Positions 14,753 through 24,138 of a stretch of DNA of 64,000 nucleotides are shown piece after piece (the first letter of the stretch is position 1; the number at the start of each line of letters is the position of its first letter). Source of the stretch: an uncultured Peptostreptococcaceae bacterium (GTDB taxonomy: Bacteria > Bacillota > Clostridia > Peptostreptococcales > Anaerovoracaceae); the NCBI GenBank assembly GCA_910588185.1, contig CAJUQR010000001.1, forward strand, positions 263,602-327,601, given 5' to 3'. The translations under genes and the position numbers were made by a program. Below the pieces are notes generated by a model. The model did no database searches. It had not been told where the DNA came from and saw nothing but the letters and a program-made list of their open reading frames with translations.

Positions 14753-16123
14753 ATGGGCATTTTTTCTGGCTTGTTCAAATCCCGTGACAAGCCCCAGAAC
14801 AGTACGGCAGGCAGCGCCTACCGCTTTTACATGGGCGGAACGACCTCCGGCAAAGCAGTAACGGAACGTTCCGCCATGCAGATGACGGCGGTATACTCCA
14901 GTGTCCGTATCCTTGCGGAAGCCATCGCGGGACTGCCAATCCATCTCTACAAATACAAGCCGGACGGCGGCAAGGAAAAAGCCATCGACCATCCGCTGTA
15001 TCTGCTTCTCCATGATGAGCCGAACCCGGAGATGAGTTCCTTCGTTTTCAGAGAAACACTCATGACCCATCTGCTTTTGTGGGGCAATGCCTATGCGCAG
15101 GTCATCCGCAACGGCAGAAACGAGGTGGTGGCACTCTATCCTCTGATGCCGAACAAGATGACTGTGGACAGAGATGAACACGGTCATCTGTATTACGAGT
15201 ATCAGCGTTCTAATGATGAAGCGCCGACTATGAAAGGCTCAACCGTTATCCTGAAACCCACGGATGTCCTGCACATCCCAGGATTGGGATTTGACGGTCT
15301 GGTCGGCTACAGCCCGATTGCCATGGCAAAGAACGCGATCGGCATGGCGATTGCCTGTGAGGAATACGGTGCGAAATTCTTCGCCAACGGCGCTGCTCCC
15401 GGCGGCGTGCTGGAGCATCCGGGTACAATCAAAGACCCCCAGCGTGTGCGTGAAAGCTGGCAGTCTACCTTCGGCGGCTCCGGCAACAGCAATAAGATTG
15501 CCGTGCTTGAGGAAGGGATGAAATATACGCCTATCGGCATCTCGCCCGAACAGGCGCAGTTCCTCGAAACACGCAAATTTCAAATCAATGAAATCGCTCG
15601 AATTTTCAGAGTGCCGCCTCATATGGTGGGTGACCTGGAAAAGTCGAGCTTTTCTAATATTGAGCAGCAGTCCCTTGAGTTTGTAAAGTACACCCTTGAC
15701 CCCTGGGTCATCCGCTGGGAACAGTCCATACAGCGCACCCTGCTGACCCCGGAGGAAAAGAAATCGTACTATGTGAAATTCAATGTGGAGGGTCTGCTCC
15801 GCGGCGATTACCAAAGCCGCATGAACGGGTATGCCATCGGACGGCAGAACGGCTGGATGAGTGCAAACGACATCCGTGAACTTGAAAATCTCGACCGTAT
15901 CCCTGCCGAAGAAGGCGGCGACCTGTACCTTATCAACGGCAATATGCTCCCTATGCGTGACGCAGGGGCTTTTGCAAATACACCCCAAACCAATGACGGA
16001 AAGGAGGATTCCGAAAATGAACAAGAAGTTCTGGAAGTGGAAGAATCAGACAGCGGCGGAAAAACAGCAAACGGAGAGGACGCTGTTTCTGAACGGCACA
16101 ATCGCAGAAGAAAGCTGGTTTGA
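14753..16123 (+). CDS. Portal protein, HK97 family
   Basis: 456 residues from ATG 14753 (AAGGAGG upstream). Typical portal features: an N-terminal SAMQMTAVYSSVRILAEAIAGLP stretch, the DVLHIPG.GFDGLVGYSPI block, and IARIFRVPPHMVGDLEKSSFSNIEQQ. The C-terminal tail is acidic and low in complexity. It forms the dodecameric DNA channel at one capsid vertex. Its 3' end overlaps the protease gene by 107 bp in another frame. Confidence 0.95.
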   Translation: MGIFSGLFKSRDKPQNSTAGSAYRFYMGGTTSGKAVTERSAMQMTAVYSSVRILAEAIAGLPIHLYKYKPDGGKEKAIDHPLYLLLHDEPNPEMSSFVFRETLMTHLLLWGNAYAQVIRNGRNEVVALYPLMPNKMTVDRDEHGHLYYEYQRSNDEAPTMKGSTVILKPTDVLHIPGLGFDGLVGYSPIAMAKNAIGMAIACEEYGAKFFANGAAPGGVLEHPGTIKDPQRVRESWQSTFGGSGNSNKIAVLEEGMKYTPIGISPEQAQFLETRKFQINEIARIFRVPPHMVGDLEKSSFSNIEQQSLEFVKYTLDPWVIRWEQSIQRTLLTPEEKKSYYVKFNVEGLLRGDYQSRMNGYAIGRQNGWMSANDIRELENLDRIPAEEGGDLYLINGNMLPMRDAGAFANTPQTNDGKEDSENEQEVLEVEESDSGGKTANGEDAVSERHNRRRKLV

Positions 16124-16826
16124 CGACGACGTCACACCGCAGCTTTTCAAGGACGAACTGCTCTCCGGCAGCGGAGACATCACTGTGTGGATCAACTCGC
16201 CCGGCGGTGACTGCGTTGCGGCGGCGCAAATCTACAATATGCTGATGGATTACAAAGGAAATGTCACAGTCAAGATCGACGGCATTGCGGCCTCTGCCGC
16301 CTCCGTCATTGCGATGGCAGGCGCAAAGGTCTATGTATCTCCCGTTTCCATGCTGATGATCCACAATCCCATGACTGTGGCAATGGGCAATGCGGCTGAT
16401 ATGGAGAAAGCCATTGAAATGCTTTCCAGCGTCAAGGACTCCATCATCAATGCTTATGAAATCAAAACGGGGCTTTCCCGTGCAAGGCTCTCCCACCTAA
16501 TGGATGCTGAAACATGGATGGATGCAAACAAAGCTGTGGAGCTTGGCTTTGCCGATGAGATTCTTTCCCGCCCGAAGCTCGCCGCTCCCCAAAAGGAAGA
16601 GGAAACATCCACAGAACCCGAAAAAGCCGAAGAACCGGACGAAGAGAAAGAAAAGCAGGAAGAGCCGAAAAAGGCGTCCATGCTGTTCTCCCGCAAGGCT
16701 TTAGAAGCGGAGTTTATGAACAAGCTCCGCAGGTTGACTGAACAGAAACCAGCCGTGCCGGACAGCGCAGAACGCCCCGTCAAGGACATTATGGCACGGC
16801 TCGACACCATCAAAAAATTTATGTAA
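16017..16826 (+). CDS. ClpP-type prohead protease
   Basis: 269 residues. ATG 16017 has AAGGAGGATT directly upstream; an earlier in-frame start lacks one. It has the ClpP/crotonase fold with the nucleophile region GIAASAASV (Ser 93/96) and catalytic His about 116 in MLMIHNPM. After residue about 190 there is a long Glu/Lys-rich tail that probably acts as scaffold. It matures the HK97-type capsid. The overlap with the portal gene is long for this gene pair but both frames are intact. Confidence 0.93.
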   Translation: MNKKFWKWKNQTAAEKQQTERTLFLNGTIAEESWFDDDVTPQLFKDELLSGSGDITVWINSPGGDCVAAAQIYNMLMDYKGNVTVKIDGIAASAASVIAMAGAKVYVSPVSMLMIHNPMTVAMGNAADMEKAIEMLSSVKDSIINAYEIKTGLSRARLSHLMDAETWMDANKAVELGFADEILSRPKLAAPQKEEETSTEPEKAEEPDEEKEKQEEPKKASMLFSRKALEAEFMNKLRRLTEQKPAVPDSAERPVKDIMARLDTIKKFM

Positions 16827-16844
16827 TTCAGGAGGATTTTTATC

Positions 16845-18044
16845 ATGACGATTATTGAACTGCGCGAAAAGCGCAATAAGGCGTGGGAAGCGGCGAAGGC
16901 TTTTGCCGAAACCCACACCACCGACAAAGGCACCCTCACCGCAGAGGACACCGCCGCTTATGAGCGCATGGAACAGGAAATCCAGGACTTGTCCCGTGAA
17001 ATCCAGCGCCGTGAACGCCAGGAGGCTATGGACGCCGAGCTTGCAAAGCCTGTGTCCGTTCCCATCACCGGCAAGCCAATGAGCGGCAGACAGGAGGACG
17101 CCCCCAAGACCGGACGAGCGTCCGAAGCATATAAGAACGCTATGCTTACCGCCATGCGCACCAACTTCCGTCAGATCAGCAATGTGCTGTCCGAGGGTGT
17201 TGACGCCAATGGCGGTTATCTCGTTCCCGAAGAATACGACCGCCGCTTGATTGATGTGCTGACCGAGGAGAATGTCATGCGTTCTCTCGGCACGAACATT
17301 ACCACCAGCGGCGAACATAAAATCAACATTGCCGCTACCAAGCCTGCGGCGGCGTGGATCGAGGAAGGCGGTGCGCTCACCTTTGGTGATGCGACCTTCG
17401 ACCAGATCATTTTGGATGCGCACAAGCTCCATGTTGCCATCAAGGTGACCGAGGAATTGCTCTACGACAATGCGTTTGGTCTTGAAAATTACATCATTCA
17501 GCAGTTCGGCAAGGCTCTGGCAAATGCCGAGGAGGACGCCTTTATCAACGGCACCGGCAAGGGTCAGCCTCTCGGCATTCTTGCGGCCACCGGCGGCGCA
17601 CAGGTCGGTGTGACCACCGCTTCCGCCAATAAAGTCACCGCCGACGAGATTATCAATCTTGTATATTCTCTGAAGCGTCCGTACCGCAAGAATGCCGTTT
17701 TCCTTGCAAACGATGTCTGTGTTGCAGAACTCCGCAAGCTGAAGGACAACAACGGCCAGTATCTGTGGCAGCCTTCTTTGCAGGCCGGTGAGACGGACCG
17801 TGTTCTCGGCTACAAGGTCTATACCTCTCCGTTCTTCCCGATTCCCGCTGCCGGAAAGGCTGCTGTTGCCTTCGGTGACTTCAGCTACTACAACATCGGT
17901 GACCGAGGCACCCGCTCTTTTGCGGAACTCAAAGAGCTCTTCGCCGGAAACGGCATGGTGGGCTTTGTCGCCAAAGAGCGCGTGGACGGTAAGCTGGTCT
18001 TGCCCGAAGCGGTCAAGCTGCTCACCATGAAGTCTGGCTCTTAA
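16845..18044 (+). CDS. Major capsid protein, HK97 fold
   Basis: 399 residues; ATG 16845 after AGGAGGA. The first 100 residues are a charged coiled coil (the delta domain removed by the protease), and the mature part begins near SEGVDANGGYLVPEEYDRRLID, the usual HK97 start. Other family landmarks: WIEEGGALTFGDATFDQIIL, AEEDAFINGTGKGQPLGIL and VLGYKVYTSPF. It builds the icosahedral shell. Protease and capsid in this order match proteolytic maturation. Confidence 0.95.
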   Translation: MTIIELREKRNKAWEAAKAFAETHTTDKGTLTAEDTAAYERMEQEIQDLSREIQRRERQEAMDAELAKPVSVPITGKPMSGRQEDAPKTGRASEAYKNAMLTAMRTNFRQISNVLSEGVDANGGYLVPEEYDRRLIDVLTEENVMRSLGTNITTSGEHKINIAATKPAAAWIEEGGALTFGDATFDQIILDAHKLHVAIKVTEELLYDNAFGLENYIIQQFGKALANAEEDAFINGTGKGQPLGILAATGGAQVGVTTASANKVTADEIINLVYSLKRPYRKNAVFLANDVCVAELRKLKDNNGQYLWQPSLQAGETDRVLGYKVYTSPFFPIPAAGKAAVAFGDFSYYNIGDRGTRSFAELKELFAGNGMVGFVAKERVDGKLVLPEAVKLLTMKSGS

Positions 18045-18062
18045 TGAAGGAAGGTGGCGGTG

Positions 18063-18374
18063 ATGAACACTCTGCTTGAAAAAGTCAAAGCGAACCTCAT
18101 ATTGGAGCATTCGGCGGATGATGATCTCCTGCAGATGTACATCACCGCCGCTGTTTCCTATGCGGAAAGCTATCAGCATATCCCGGAGGGCTACTACTGC
18201 GAAAACCCTATGCCGCCTACCACCGAGCAAGCCGTCATTATGCTGTCGTCCCATTTCTATGAATCCAGGGACGGCAGCACAGGCGGCTTTTTTGCAGACA
18301 GCACAAATGCGGCTGCGCAGGTGTGGAACACTGTCAATCTGCTTTTGCGTTTGGATCGGAGGTGGCAGGTATGA
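18063..18374 (+). CDS. Head-tail connector, gp6-like
   Basis: 103 residues. ATG 18063 is chosen because GAAGGAAGGTGG at 18046-18057 fits it; in-frame GTGs at 18054 and 18060 are inside or too close to that signal. Helical sequence LLEKVKANLILEHSADDDLLQMYITAAVSYAESY is typical of the gp6/gp15 connector family. It overlaps the next gene by 4 bp. Confidence 0.85.
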   Translation: MNTLLEKVKANLILEHSADDDLLQMYITAAVSYAESYQHIPEGYYCENPMPPTTEQAVIMLSSHFYESRDGSTGGFFADSTNAAAQVWNTVNLLLRLDRRWQV

Positions 18375-18703
18375 GTTACGGACAGATGAATCGCTTTGCG
18401 GAAATCCTCCGCACGGTTAAAACCAAGGACAGCGAGGGCTTTGCCCATTCCGAGGATGTGGTGCTGGCAGATATCCGTGTATATCGTGAAGGCAGACACG
18501 GCTCCCAGCGGTGGGCAAACCTTGCAGTTTTTTCAGAAGCTACCGACTTGTTTCGTTTTCGAACCATTCCCGGTGTAACGGTCACAACCGACTGCTTCAT
18601 CCTCTGTGACGGTGATCGCTTTGATATTACCTCCGTAGAGGATGTCAAAGGAAAAGGAATGTACATTGAAGTGCTTGCGAAGAGGGTGACGCCAAGTGGC
18701 TAA
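18371..18703 (+). CDS. Head closure protein (SPP1 gp16-like)
   Basis: 110 residues from ATG 18371, overlapping the preceding stop. Beta-rich sequence with VVLADIRVYREGRHGSQRW and GDRFDITSVEDVKGKGMYIEVLAKRV, characteristic of head-tail joining or stopper proteins. It would seal the connector after packaging. The stop overlaps the next start. Confidence 0.83.
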   Translation: MSYGQMNRFAEILRTVKTKDSEGFAHSEDVVLADIRVYREGRHGSQRWANLAVFSEATDLFRFRTIPGVTVTTDCFILCDGDRFDITSVEDVKGKGMYIEVLAKRVTPSG

Positions 18704-19127
18704 AGCGCAGATGATGATGCCGGAGGAGTTCCTCCGCAAGCTATCCACCCTTGGCAGTAAAACGGATGAAATCTCCGAAAAGGTGCTGGAAGCAGGCGGC
18801 GAAGTAGTTCTCGCCAAGGTCAAGAGCAATCTGTCAGCGGTTATCGGAAGTGGCACAGCCTTTGATTCCCGTTCCACAGGCGAACTGGAACGCTCCCTTG
18901 GCCTATCGCCTGTGAAGGTGGATAAAAACGGCAACCACGATATAAAGATCGGATTTGCCGAGCCGCGTTCCGATGGGGACAGTAATGCGAAAATTGCAAA
19001 CATTCTCGAATACGGCAAACACGGCCAAAGAGCAAAGCCGTTTTTGAAGCCCGCGAAAAGCGCATCCAAATCCGCCTGTGAGGAAGCGATGCAGCGCACC
19101 TTTGACGAGGAGGTCGATAAACTGTGA
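18696..19127 (+). CDS. Tail-joining protein, HK97 gp10-like
   Basis: 143 residues from GTG 18696, overlapping the head closure gene by 8 bp. Sequence EFLRKLSTLGSKTDEISEKVLEAGGEVVLAKVKSNL followed by AKIANILEYGKHGQRAKPFLKPA is the HK97 gp10 signature. It joins the tail to the head or terminates the tail tube. Confidence 0.87.
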   Translation: MAKAQMMMPEEFLRKLSTLGSKTDEISEKVLEAGGEVVLAKVKSNLSAVIGSGTAFDSRSTGELERSLGLSPVKVDKNGNHDIKIGFAEPRSDGDSNAKIANILEYGKHGQRAKPFLKPAKSASKSACEEAMQRTFDEEVDKL

Positions 19128-19495
19128 GCATTTTAGAAGAACTGCAAATCGTGCTGGGCAGTCTGCCTGCACCAATCGAAACAGGCGTATTTTCAGAGAA
19201 AGCCCCGGATGCGTATATGGTTCTCGTTCCCATGACGGACAGCTTTGCTCTTCACGGAGATAACACACCTCTTGTGGATGTGCAGGAGGTGCGTATTTCC
19301 ATTTACACCAAGGGTAGTTATACCAAATTAAAAAATGCGGTGGTTCGGAAACTGCTGAACGCAGATTTCACCATCACCGCACGGCAATACATCGGTTACG
19401 AAACCGAAACAGGCTACCACCACTACAATGTGGACGCAGCCAAATACTACGAATTTTCAAAGGAGGAAAGCGTGAGCGTTTCGATAAGTGAGTAG
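19124..19495 (+). CDS. Tail completion/terminator protein
   Basis: 123 residues from GTG 19124 with a 4-bp overlap. Small alpha/beta protein: LQIVLGSLPAPIETGVF..., PLVDVQEVRISIYTKGSYTKLKNAVVRKLLNADF, matching the minor capsid/tail terminator class by position and pattern. It would cap the tail tube before head attachment. Confidence 0.8.
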   Translation: MSILEELQIVLGSLPAPIETGVFSEKAPDAYMVLVPMTDSFALHGDNTPLVDVQEVRISIYTKGSYTKLKNAVVRKLLNADFTITARQYIGYETETGYHHYNVDAAKYYEFSKEESVSVSISE

Positions 19496-19562
19496 ATAGA
19501 AATATCCTGCTCACGCCCAAAATTGCTGACGCAATTTCCCAAGCAAAGGAGGAACTTTACAA

Positions 19563-20168
19563 ATGGCAACAATCGGTCTTGACAAACTTTACTATGCCAA
19601 AATCACCGAAGACGACGCCGGAGAGGAAACCTACGGCACGCCCACTCAGCTTGCCAAAGCAATATCCGCCGACCTGTCGGTAGAACTTAACGAAGCAACG
19701 CTGTATGCCGATGATGGCGCTTCGGAAATCGTCAAGGAATTCAAATCCGGCACGCTCTCTTTGGGTATTGATGATATCGGCAATACGGTGGCGTCTGACC
19801 TCACGGGAGCGACCATCGACGCAAACAAGGTGGTGGTTTCCGCTTCCGAGGACGGCGGCGAACCTGTGGCGGTGGGATTCCGTGCTAAGAAATCCAACGG
19901 AAAATACCGCTACTACTGGCTGTACCGTGTGAAATTCGGTATTCCCGCCACTAATCTTGCCACCAAGGGCGACAGCATCACCTTTTCCACGCCTACGATT
20001 GAGGGTACGATCCTGCGCCGCAACAAGGCAGACGCATTCGGCAAGCACCCCTGGAAGGCAGAGGTCACCGAGGGCGATACCGGGGTTACCGCTTCGGTTA
20101 TTACGGATTGGTACAAGCAGGTGTATGAGCCTGTAAGAACAGCGGCGGCATCGGGAGGTACTAAGTAA
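19563..20168 (+). CDS. Major tail protein, phi13 family
   Basis: 201 residues from ATG 19563 (AAGGAGGAAC upstream). Start ATIGLDKLYYAKI, the middle ADLSVELNEATLYADDGASE, and YWLYRVKFGIPATNLATKGDSITF fit phi13/TP901-type tail tube proteins. It polymerises around the tape measure. The end overlaps the chaperone start by one base. Confidence 0.9.
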   Translation: MATIGLDKLYYAKITEDDAGEETYGTPTQLAKAISADLSVELNEATLYADDGASEIVKEFKSGTLSLGIDDIGNTVASDLTGATIDANKVVVSASEDGGEPVAVGFRAKKSNGKYRYYWLYRVKFGIPATNLATKGDSITFSTPTIEGTILRRNKADAFGKHPWKAEVTEGDTGVTASVITDWYKQVYEPVRTAAASGGTK

Positions 20169-20739
20169 TGGATAAGGAACGCAGTGCAGTGATCAACATC
20201 GGCGGCGAGGAATACACCCTTGTCCTCACAACCAAGGCGACCAAGGAAATCGCCGGACGCTACGGCGGTCTTGAAAATCTCGGAGATAAGCTGATGAAAT
20301 CCGAGAACTTTGAGATGGCGATCGGTGAGATCGTGTGGCTTATTACACTCCTTGCCAATCAGTCTATCCTCATTTTCAATCTCAAAAATAAGGATGACAA
20401 AAAGCCCTTGCTCACTGAGGACGAGGTGGAGCTTCTCACTGTTCCGTCTGACCTGGCAGAATACAAGTCTGCTATTATGGAGGCGCTGTATAAGGGAACG
20501 AAACGCAATATTGAAAGCGAGACAGACCCAAAAAACGCAGTAGTCGGGTAACAGACGAAGAACTGTTTACCCGGCTTTTATATTACGGCATCGCCCAGCT
20601 TCACCTGACGCAGGATGAGGTTTGGACGATGCCGTTTGGTCTGCTCCTCGACCTGTGGGAATGCCACAAGCAGTATAGCGGGCAGGCAGTCCCCAAACGG
20701 GAGCGGTTTATAGACGACATTATCCCGGACGGAATCTGA
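20168..20739 (+). CDS. Tail assembly chaperone gpG and -1 frameshift product gpGT
   Basis: The zero frame (20168-20551) gives a 127-residue gpG. At 20530-20536 the heptamer A AAA AAC lies in the correct phase (codons CCA-AAA-AAC). Slipping back one base continues without interruption for another 67 codons to TGA 20737-20739: the added part reads RSSRVTDEELFTRLLYYGIA... and ends FIDDIIPDGI. This is the canonical G/GT arrangement in front of a tape measure gene: both products bind the tape measure protein during tail assembly. The extension has no start codon of its own with a ribosome site. Confidence 0.9.
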
Positions 20740-20754
20740 CGAGGAGGTGGTTAG

Positions 20755-23286
20755 ATGGCAGATAACTTCGGACTGAAAATCGGGCTTGAGGGTGAAAAGG
20801 AATTCAAAAAGGCGTTATCTGACATCAACTCGTCCTTTAAGGTTCTCGGCTCGGAAATGAAGTTGGTGGAATCCCAGTTCGGCAAAAACGATACTTCGGT
20901 GGGCGCTTTGACGGCACGAAACCAAGTGCTGAACAAAGAAATCGAAGCCCAGAAGCAGAAAATTGAGACTCTCCGCTCGGCATTGGAAAACGCCGCTTCC
21001 TCATTCGGAGAAAACGACAAGCGAACCCAGGCTTGGCAGATTCAGCTTAATAACGCCGAAGCCGCTTTGAACAATATGGAGCGTGAGGTGTCGGACAATG
21101 AAAAGGCTATCGACTCCATGTCCGATGAAATGGGCGATGCGGAAAATGCCGCCGCCAAGCTGGGCGATGAGGTTGAGGAAACCGGGAAGCAGAGTGACGA
21201 GGCAGGAGGAAAGTTTGAAAAGTTCGGCTCTGTGATAAAATCTGTGGGCAAGGCTCTGGCGGTTACTATGGCGGCTATCGGTACTGCCGCTGTCGCCGCA
21301 GGCAAAGGACTGTGGGACATGGCAAACGATGTGGCCGAGGCCGGTGACGCCATAGACAAGACTTCGCAGAAAATCGGTATCAGCGCCGAGTCCTATCAGG
21401 AATGGGATTATGTATTCCAGCGCTGTGGTGCAGACGTCAATAACCTGCAGACCGGCATGAAGAAACTGTCCGGCGTGATTACCGACGCCGCAGGCGGGTC
21501 TGACTCTGCGGCACAGAAGCTGTCGGCAGTCGGACTTTCCATCGAGGACCTGAACGGCAAAAGCCAGGATGAACAGCTTTCTATAGTTATCGCCGCTTTG
21601 CAGAATATGGAATCCGGCGCGGCGCGTACTGCGGCGGCAAATGACCTGCTGGGCAAATCTGCTGTCGATATGGCGGCAGTCCTCAACATGAGCGCTGAGG
21701 AAACTGAAGCCTTAAAGCAGGAAGCGCAGGACTACGGCATGGTCATGAGCAATGAAGCTGTCGCCGCTTCCGCCGCTTTTGAGGACAGCCTTACCAGAAT
21801 GCAGGGCACCATGGGCGGACTGAAAAACCGAATGGTGGGCGAACTTCTTCCCGGCATTACGATGATTATGGACGGTCTCTCTGACCTTGTTGCCGGAAAT
21901 GAGCAGGCAGGAGAAGAACTTACAAACGGTGTGACCTCTGTTATTGAGACGGTTACCGAGATGATTCCCCAGGCGGTGGAGCTTATCAGCTTGATTGCCG
22001 CCGCCATTTTGGAGAGCGCACCCTCTATTATCAGCGCTTTTGCCGAGGGCATTATCAATGCCATTCCGACACTGCTTCCTGTGATATTGCAGGTCATAAC
22101 CGAACTGGTGACCGCGCTGCTGGAACTGCTCCCACAGATTGTGGAAGCCGGTATGCAGATTATTGCTTCGCTGATTACGGGCATTGCGACCGCTCTGCCG
22201 ACGCTCATTCCTCAGATAGTGGAAATCATCGTTCAGATCGTGCAGACCCTCATTGATAATCTGCCGCTGATTTTGGATGCCGCCTTGCAGCTTATCACAG
22301 GACTGGCGGAAGGTATCTTAAATGCCATCCCAGTATTGATTGACGCTCTGCCGGAAGTGATCCTGTCTATCGTGGATTTCCTTCTGGACAGCATTCCGCA
22401 GATCATTGACACGGGCATTAAGCTGCTGACTTCACTGGTAGAAGCTCTGCCTGAAATCATCACAGCAATCGTGGAAGCGATTCCAAAAATCATCGACGGC
22501 ATTATTACAGCAGTTATCGACGCCATTCCGCTCATCATCGAAGCCGGCATCAAACTGCTGGTTTCGCTGATTCAGGCGCTTCCTCAGATCATTACCACCA
22601 TTGTTGCCGCCATTCCCAAAATCGTCAGCGGTCTTGTGGATGCTATTCTCGGCAACCTGGATAAGATCATCATGGCAGGCGTGGATCTGTTCGTTGCTCT
22701 GATTGAAAACCTCCCGACCATCATCGTGGAGATCGTCAAGGCTGTACCTCAAATCATTGCGGGCATCGTGAAAGCCTTCGGCTCTCTCATGGGAAAAATC
22801 GTGGAGATCGGCGGCAACATTGTCAAAGGTCTGTGGGACGGCATCACCGGGCTTGCCTCCTGGCTGTGGGATAAGGTATCCGGCTGGATTTCCGGCATCT
22901 GGGACGGCATCTGCGATTTCTTCGGTATTCATTCGCCTTCCCGTGAAATGGCGTGGGTCGGTGAAATGCTGGTAAAGGGTCTGTCTGGCTCTATCGAGGA
23001 CAACGGTGATGAAGCGGTGAAAGCCGCCGAGGGTATGGCCGCAGATATTGACGGGGTCATGAATGACCTTGCTCATGATATGCAGACGGCTCTACCCACC
23101 GACTTTGATGTGACAGGCAATGTGAAATCTGCTATGGACGGTGCTTCCGGCTTTAGTGGATTTACAATCGCCCTGAATATTGCCACCTTCAACAACTACT
23201 CCTCGGAGGATATCCGCCAGCTTACCAACGAGGTCATGGAGACGGCGAACCAATTCGCCATGCGGAAAGGAGTGGTATTTGCATGA
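20755..23286 (+). CDS. Tape measure protein
   Basis: 843 residues from ATG 20755 (GAGGAGGTGG upstream). The first 150 residues are coiled coil with repeated NxQxLxxEIExQKQKIETLRS patterns; a short hydrophobic segment (ALAVTMAAIGTAAVAAGKGLW) follows. Residues about 400-680 are a series of amphipathic helices of about 33 residues, each with a central LP (ELLPQIVEAG, NLPLILDAAL, ALPEIITAIV, ALPQIITTIV). The C-terminal part has GIHSPSREMAWVGEMLVKGL, typical of clostridial tape measures. It sets tail length and takes part in DNA delivery. Confidence 0.93.
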   Translation: MADNFGLKIGLEGEKEFKKALSDINSSFKVLGSEMKLVESQFGKNDTSVGALTARNQVLNKEIEAQKQKIETLRSALENAASSFGENDKRTQAWQIQLNNAEAALNNMEREVSDNEKAIDSMSDEMGDAENAAAKLGDEVEETGKQSDEAGGKFEKFGSVIKSVGKALAVTMAAIGTAAVAAGKGLWDMANDVAEAGDAIDKTSQKIGISAESYQEWDYVFQRCGADVNNLQTGMKKLSGVITDAAGGSDSAAQKLSAVGLSIEDLNGKSQDEQLSIVIAALQNMESGAARTAAANDLLGKSAVDMAAVLNMSAEETEALKQEAQDYGMVMSNEAVAASAAFEDSLTRMQGTMGGLKNRMVGELLPGITMIMDGLSDLVAGNEQAGEELTNGVTSVIETVTEMIPQAVELISLIAAAILESAPSIISAFAEGIINAIPTLLPVILQVITELVTALLELLPQIVEAGMQIIASLITGIATALPTLIPQIVEIIVQIVQTLIDNLPLILDAALQLITGLAEGILNAIPVLIDALPEVILSIVDFLLDSIPQIIDTGIKLLTSLVEALPEIITAIVEAIPKIIDGIITAVIDAIPLIIEAGIKLLVSLIQALPQIITTIVAAIPKIVSGLVDAILGNLDKIIMAGVDLFVALIENLPTIIVEIVKAVPQIIAGIVKAFGSLMGKIVEIGGNIVKGLWDGITGLASWLWDKVSGWISGIWDGICDFFGIHSPSREMAWVGEMLVKGLSGSIEDNGDEAVKAAEGMAADIDGVMNDLAHDMQTALPTDFDVTGNVKSAMDGASGFSGFTIALNIATFNNYSSEDIRQLTNEVMETANQFAMRKGVVFA

Positions 23287-24011
23287 GTTTTTTTATCTAT
23301 AACGGACGAAGCTCCGAGGAGTTCGGTCTGCATATTGAAAAGAAGGATGTGTTTTCTGCACCGGAATACGATGCGGAGTTCACTTCCATTCCCGGCAGAA
23401 GCGGCGATTTGATTGTTTCAAACCGCCGTTTTGCCAATATCAAGGTGTCCTATACCTTGTTCCTTGCCCGAAAGAATGTGACCGACCTTTCGGAGGTGCT
23501 TCGCGCCGTAAAAGGATGGCTCTACACCGAGCCGGACAGATACCATGCGATCACCGACTCCTACGATACCGGGTATCTCCGATATGGGGTAATCAGCGGT
23601 TCGCTGGACATTGAGGAACAGTTTAACAAGCTGGGTTCTTTCCAAGTGACCTTTAACTGCAAGCCTTTCAAATACAGCATGGCAGGCTTGCAGGAAATCT
23701 CCATAGAAAATGGCGGCAGCATCTTTAACCCAGAGGCGTTCACCGCAAAGCCAATCATCACTCTGAAAGGAAGCGGCGATTTCTCCCTGACGCTTCAAAA
23801 CGGCGGGTACAACAAAACATGGAACTTCAAGGGCATTACAGACAGCGTGGTGTGCGACAGCGAACAGATGAATTTCTATTACGGCACTGTACTTTTAAAC
23901 GACAAGGTCACCGGGGACGGCTTTCCTGAACTGAATCCCGGCGAAACAGTGTTGACAGTGAGCGGCGGTGTGTCCGAAATCAAGGCAACTCCCAGGTGGT
24001 GCTGCCTGTAA
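23283..24011 (+). CDS. Distal tail protein (Dit)
   Basis: 242 residues from ATG 23283, overlapping the tape measure stop. The N-terminal part FIYNGRSSEEFGLHIEKKDVFSAPEYDAEF...PGRSGDLI is the Dit hub domain signature; the end SGGVSEIKATPRWCCL matches the usual Dit end, so the gene is complete. Dit forms the hexameric ring at the tail tip on which Tal and receptor-binding proteins sit. The Tal gene normally follows at once; here a cargo gene lies between. Confidence 0.9.
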   Translation: MSFFIYNGRSSEEFGLHIEKKDVFSAPEYDAEFTSIPGRSGDLIVSNRRFANIKVSYTLFLARKNVTDLSEVLRAVKGWLYTEPDRYHAITDSYDTGYLRYGVISGSLDIEEQFNKLGSFQVTFNCKPFKYSMAGLQEISIENGGSIFNPEAFTAKPIITLKGSGDFSLTLQNGGYNKTWNFKGITDSVVCDSEQMNFYYGTVLLNDKVTGDGFPELNPGETVLTVSGGVSEIKATPRWCCL

Positions 24012-24061
24012 GCATTTTTTCAGCAGGATTGCAGGCTTCCCTAACAGCACTCCTTGTTTAG

Positions 24062-24090
24062 TTGAAAATTCAACAAATGAGTGGTATAAT
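24062..24090 (+). promoter_or_regulatory. Promoter of the tag cargo gene
   Basis: TTGAAA at 24062-24067 and TATAAT at 24085-24090 with a 17-bp spacer, 48 bp before the tag start. It is a near-consensus vegetative promoter inside an otherwise co-directional late operon, so tag can be expressed from a silent prophage. Confidence 0.85.
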
Positions 24091-24138
24091 ATTCTATAAT
24101 CAGAACGATAAATCAGAATTTGCAAAACGGAGGCTTTC

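Noticed and set aside
22432..23076. Minus-strand frames opposite the tape measure gene
   Set aside because: Shadows of the repetitive tape measure code, rich in His/Asp/Asn, without ribosome sites.
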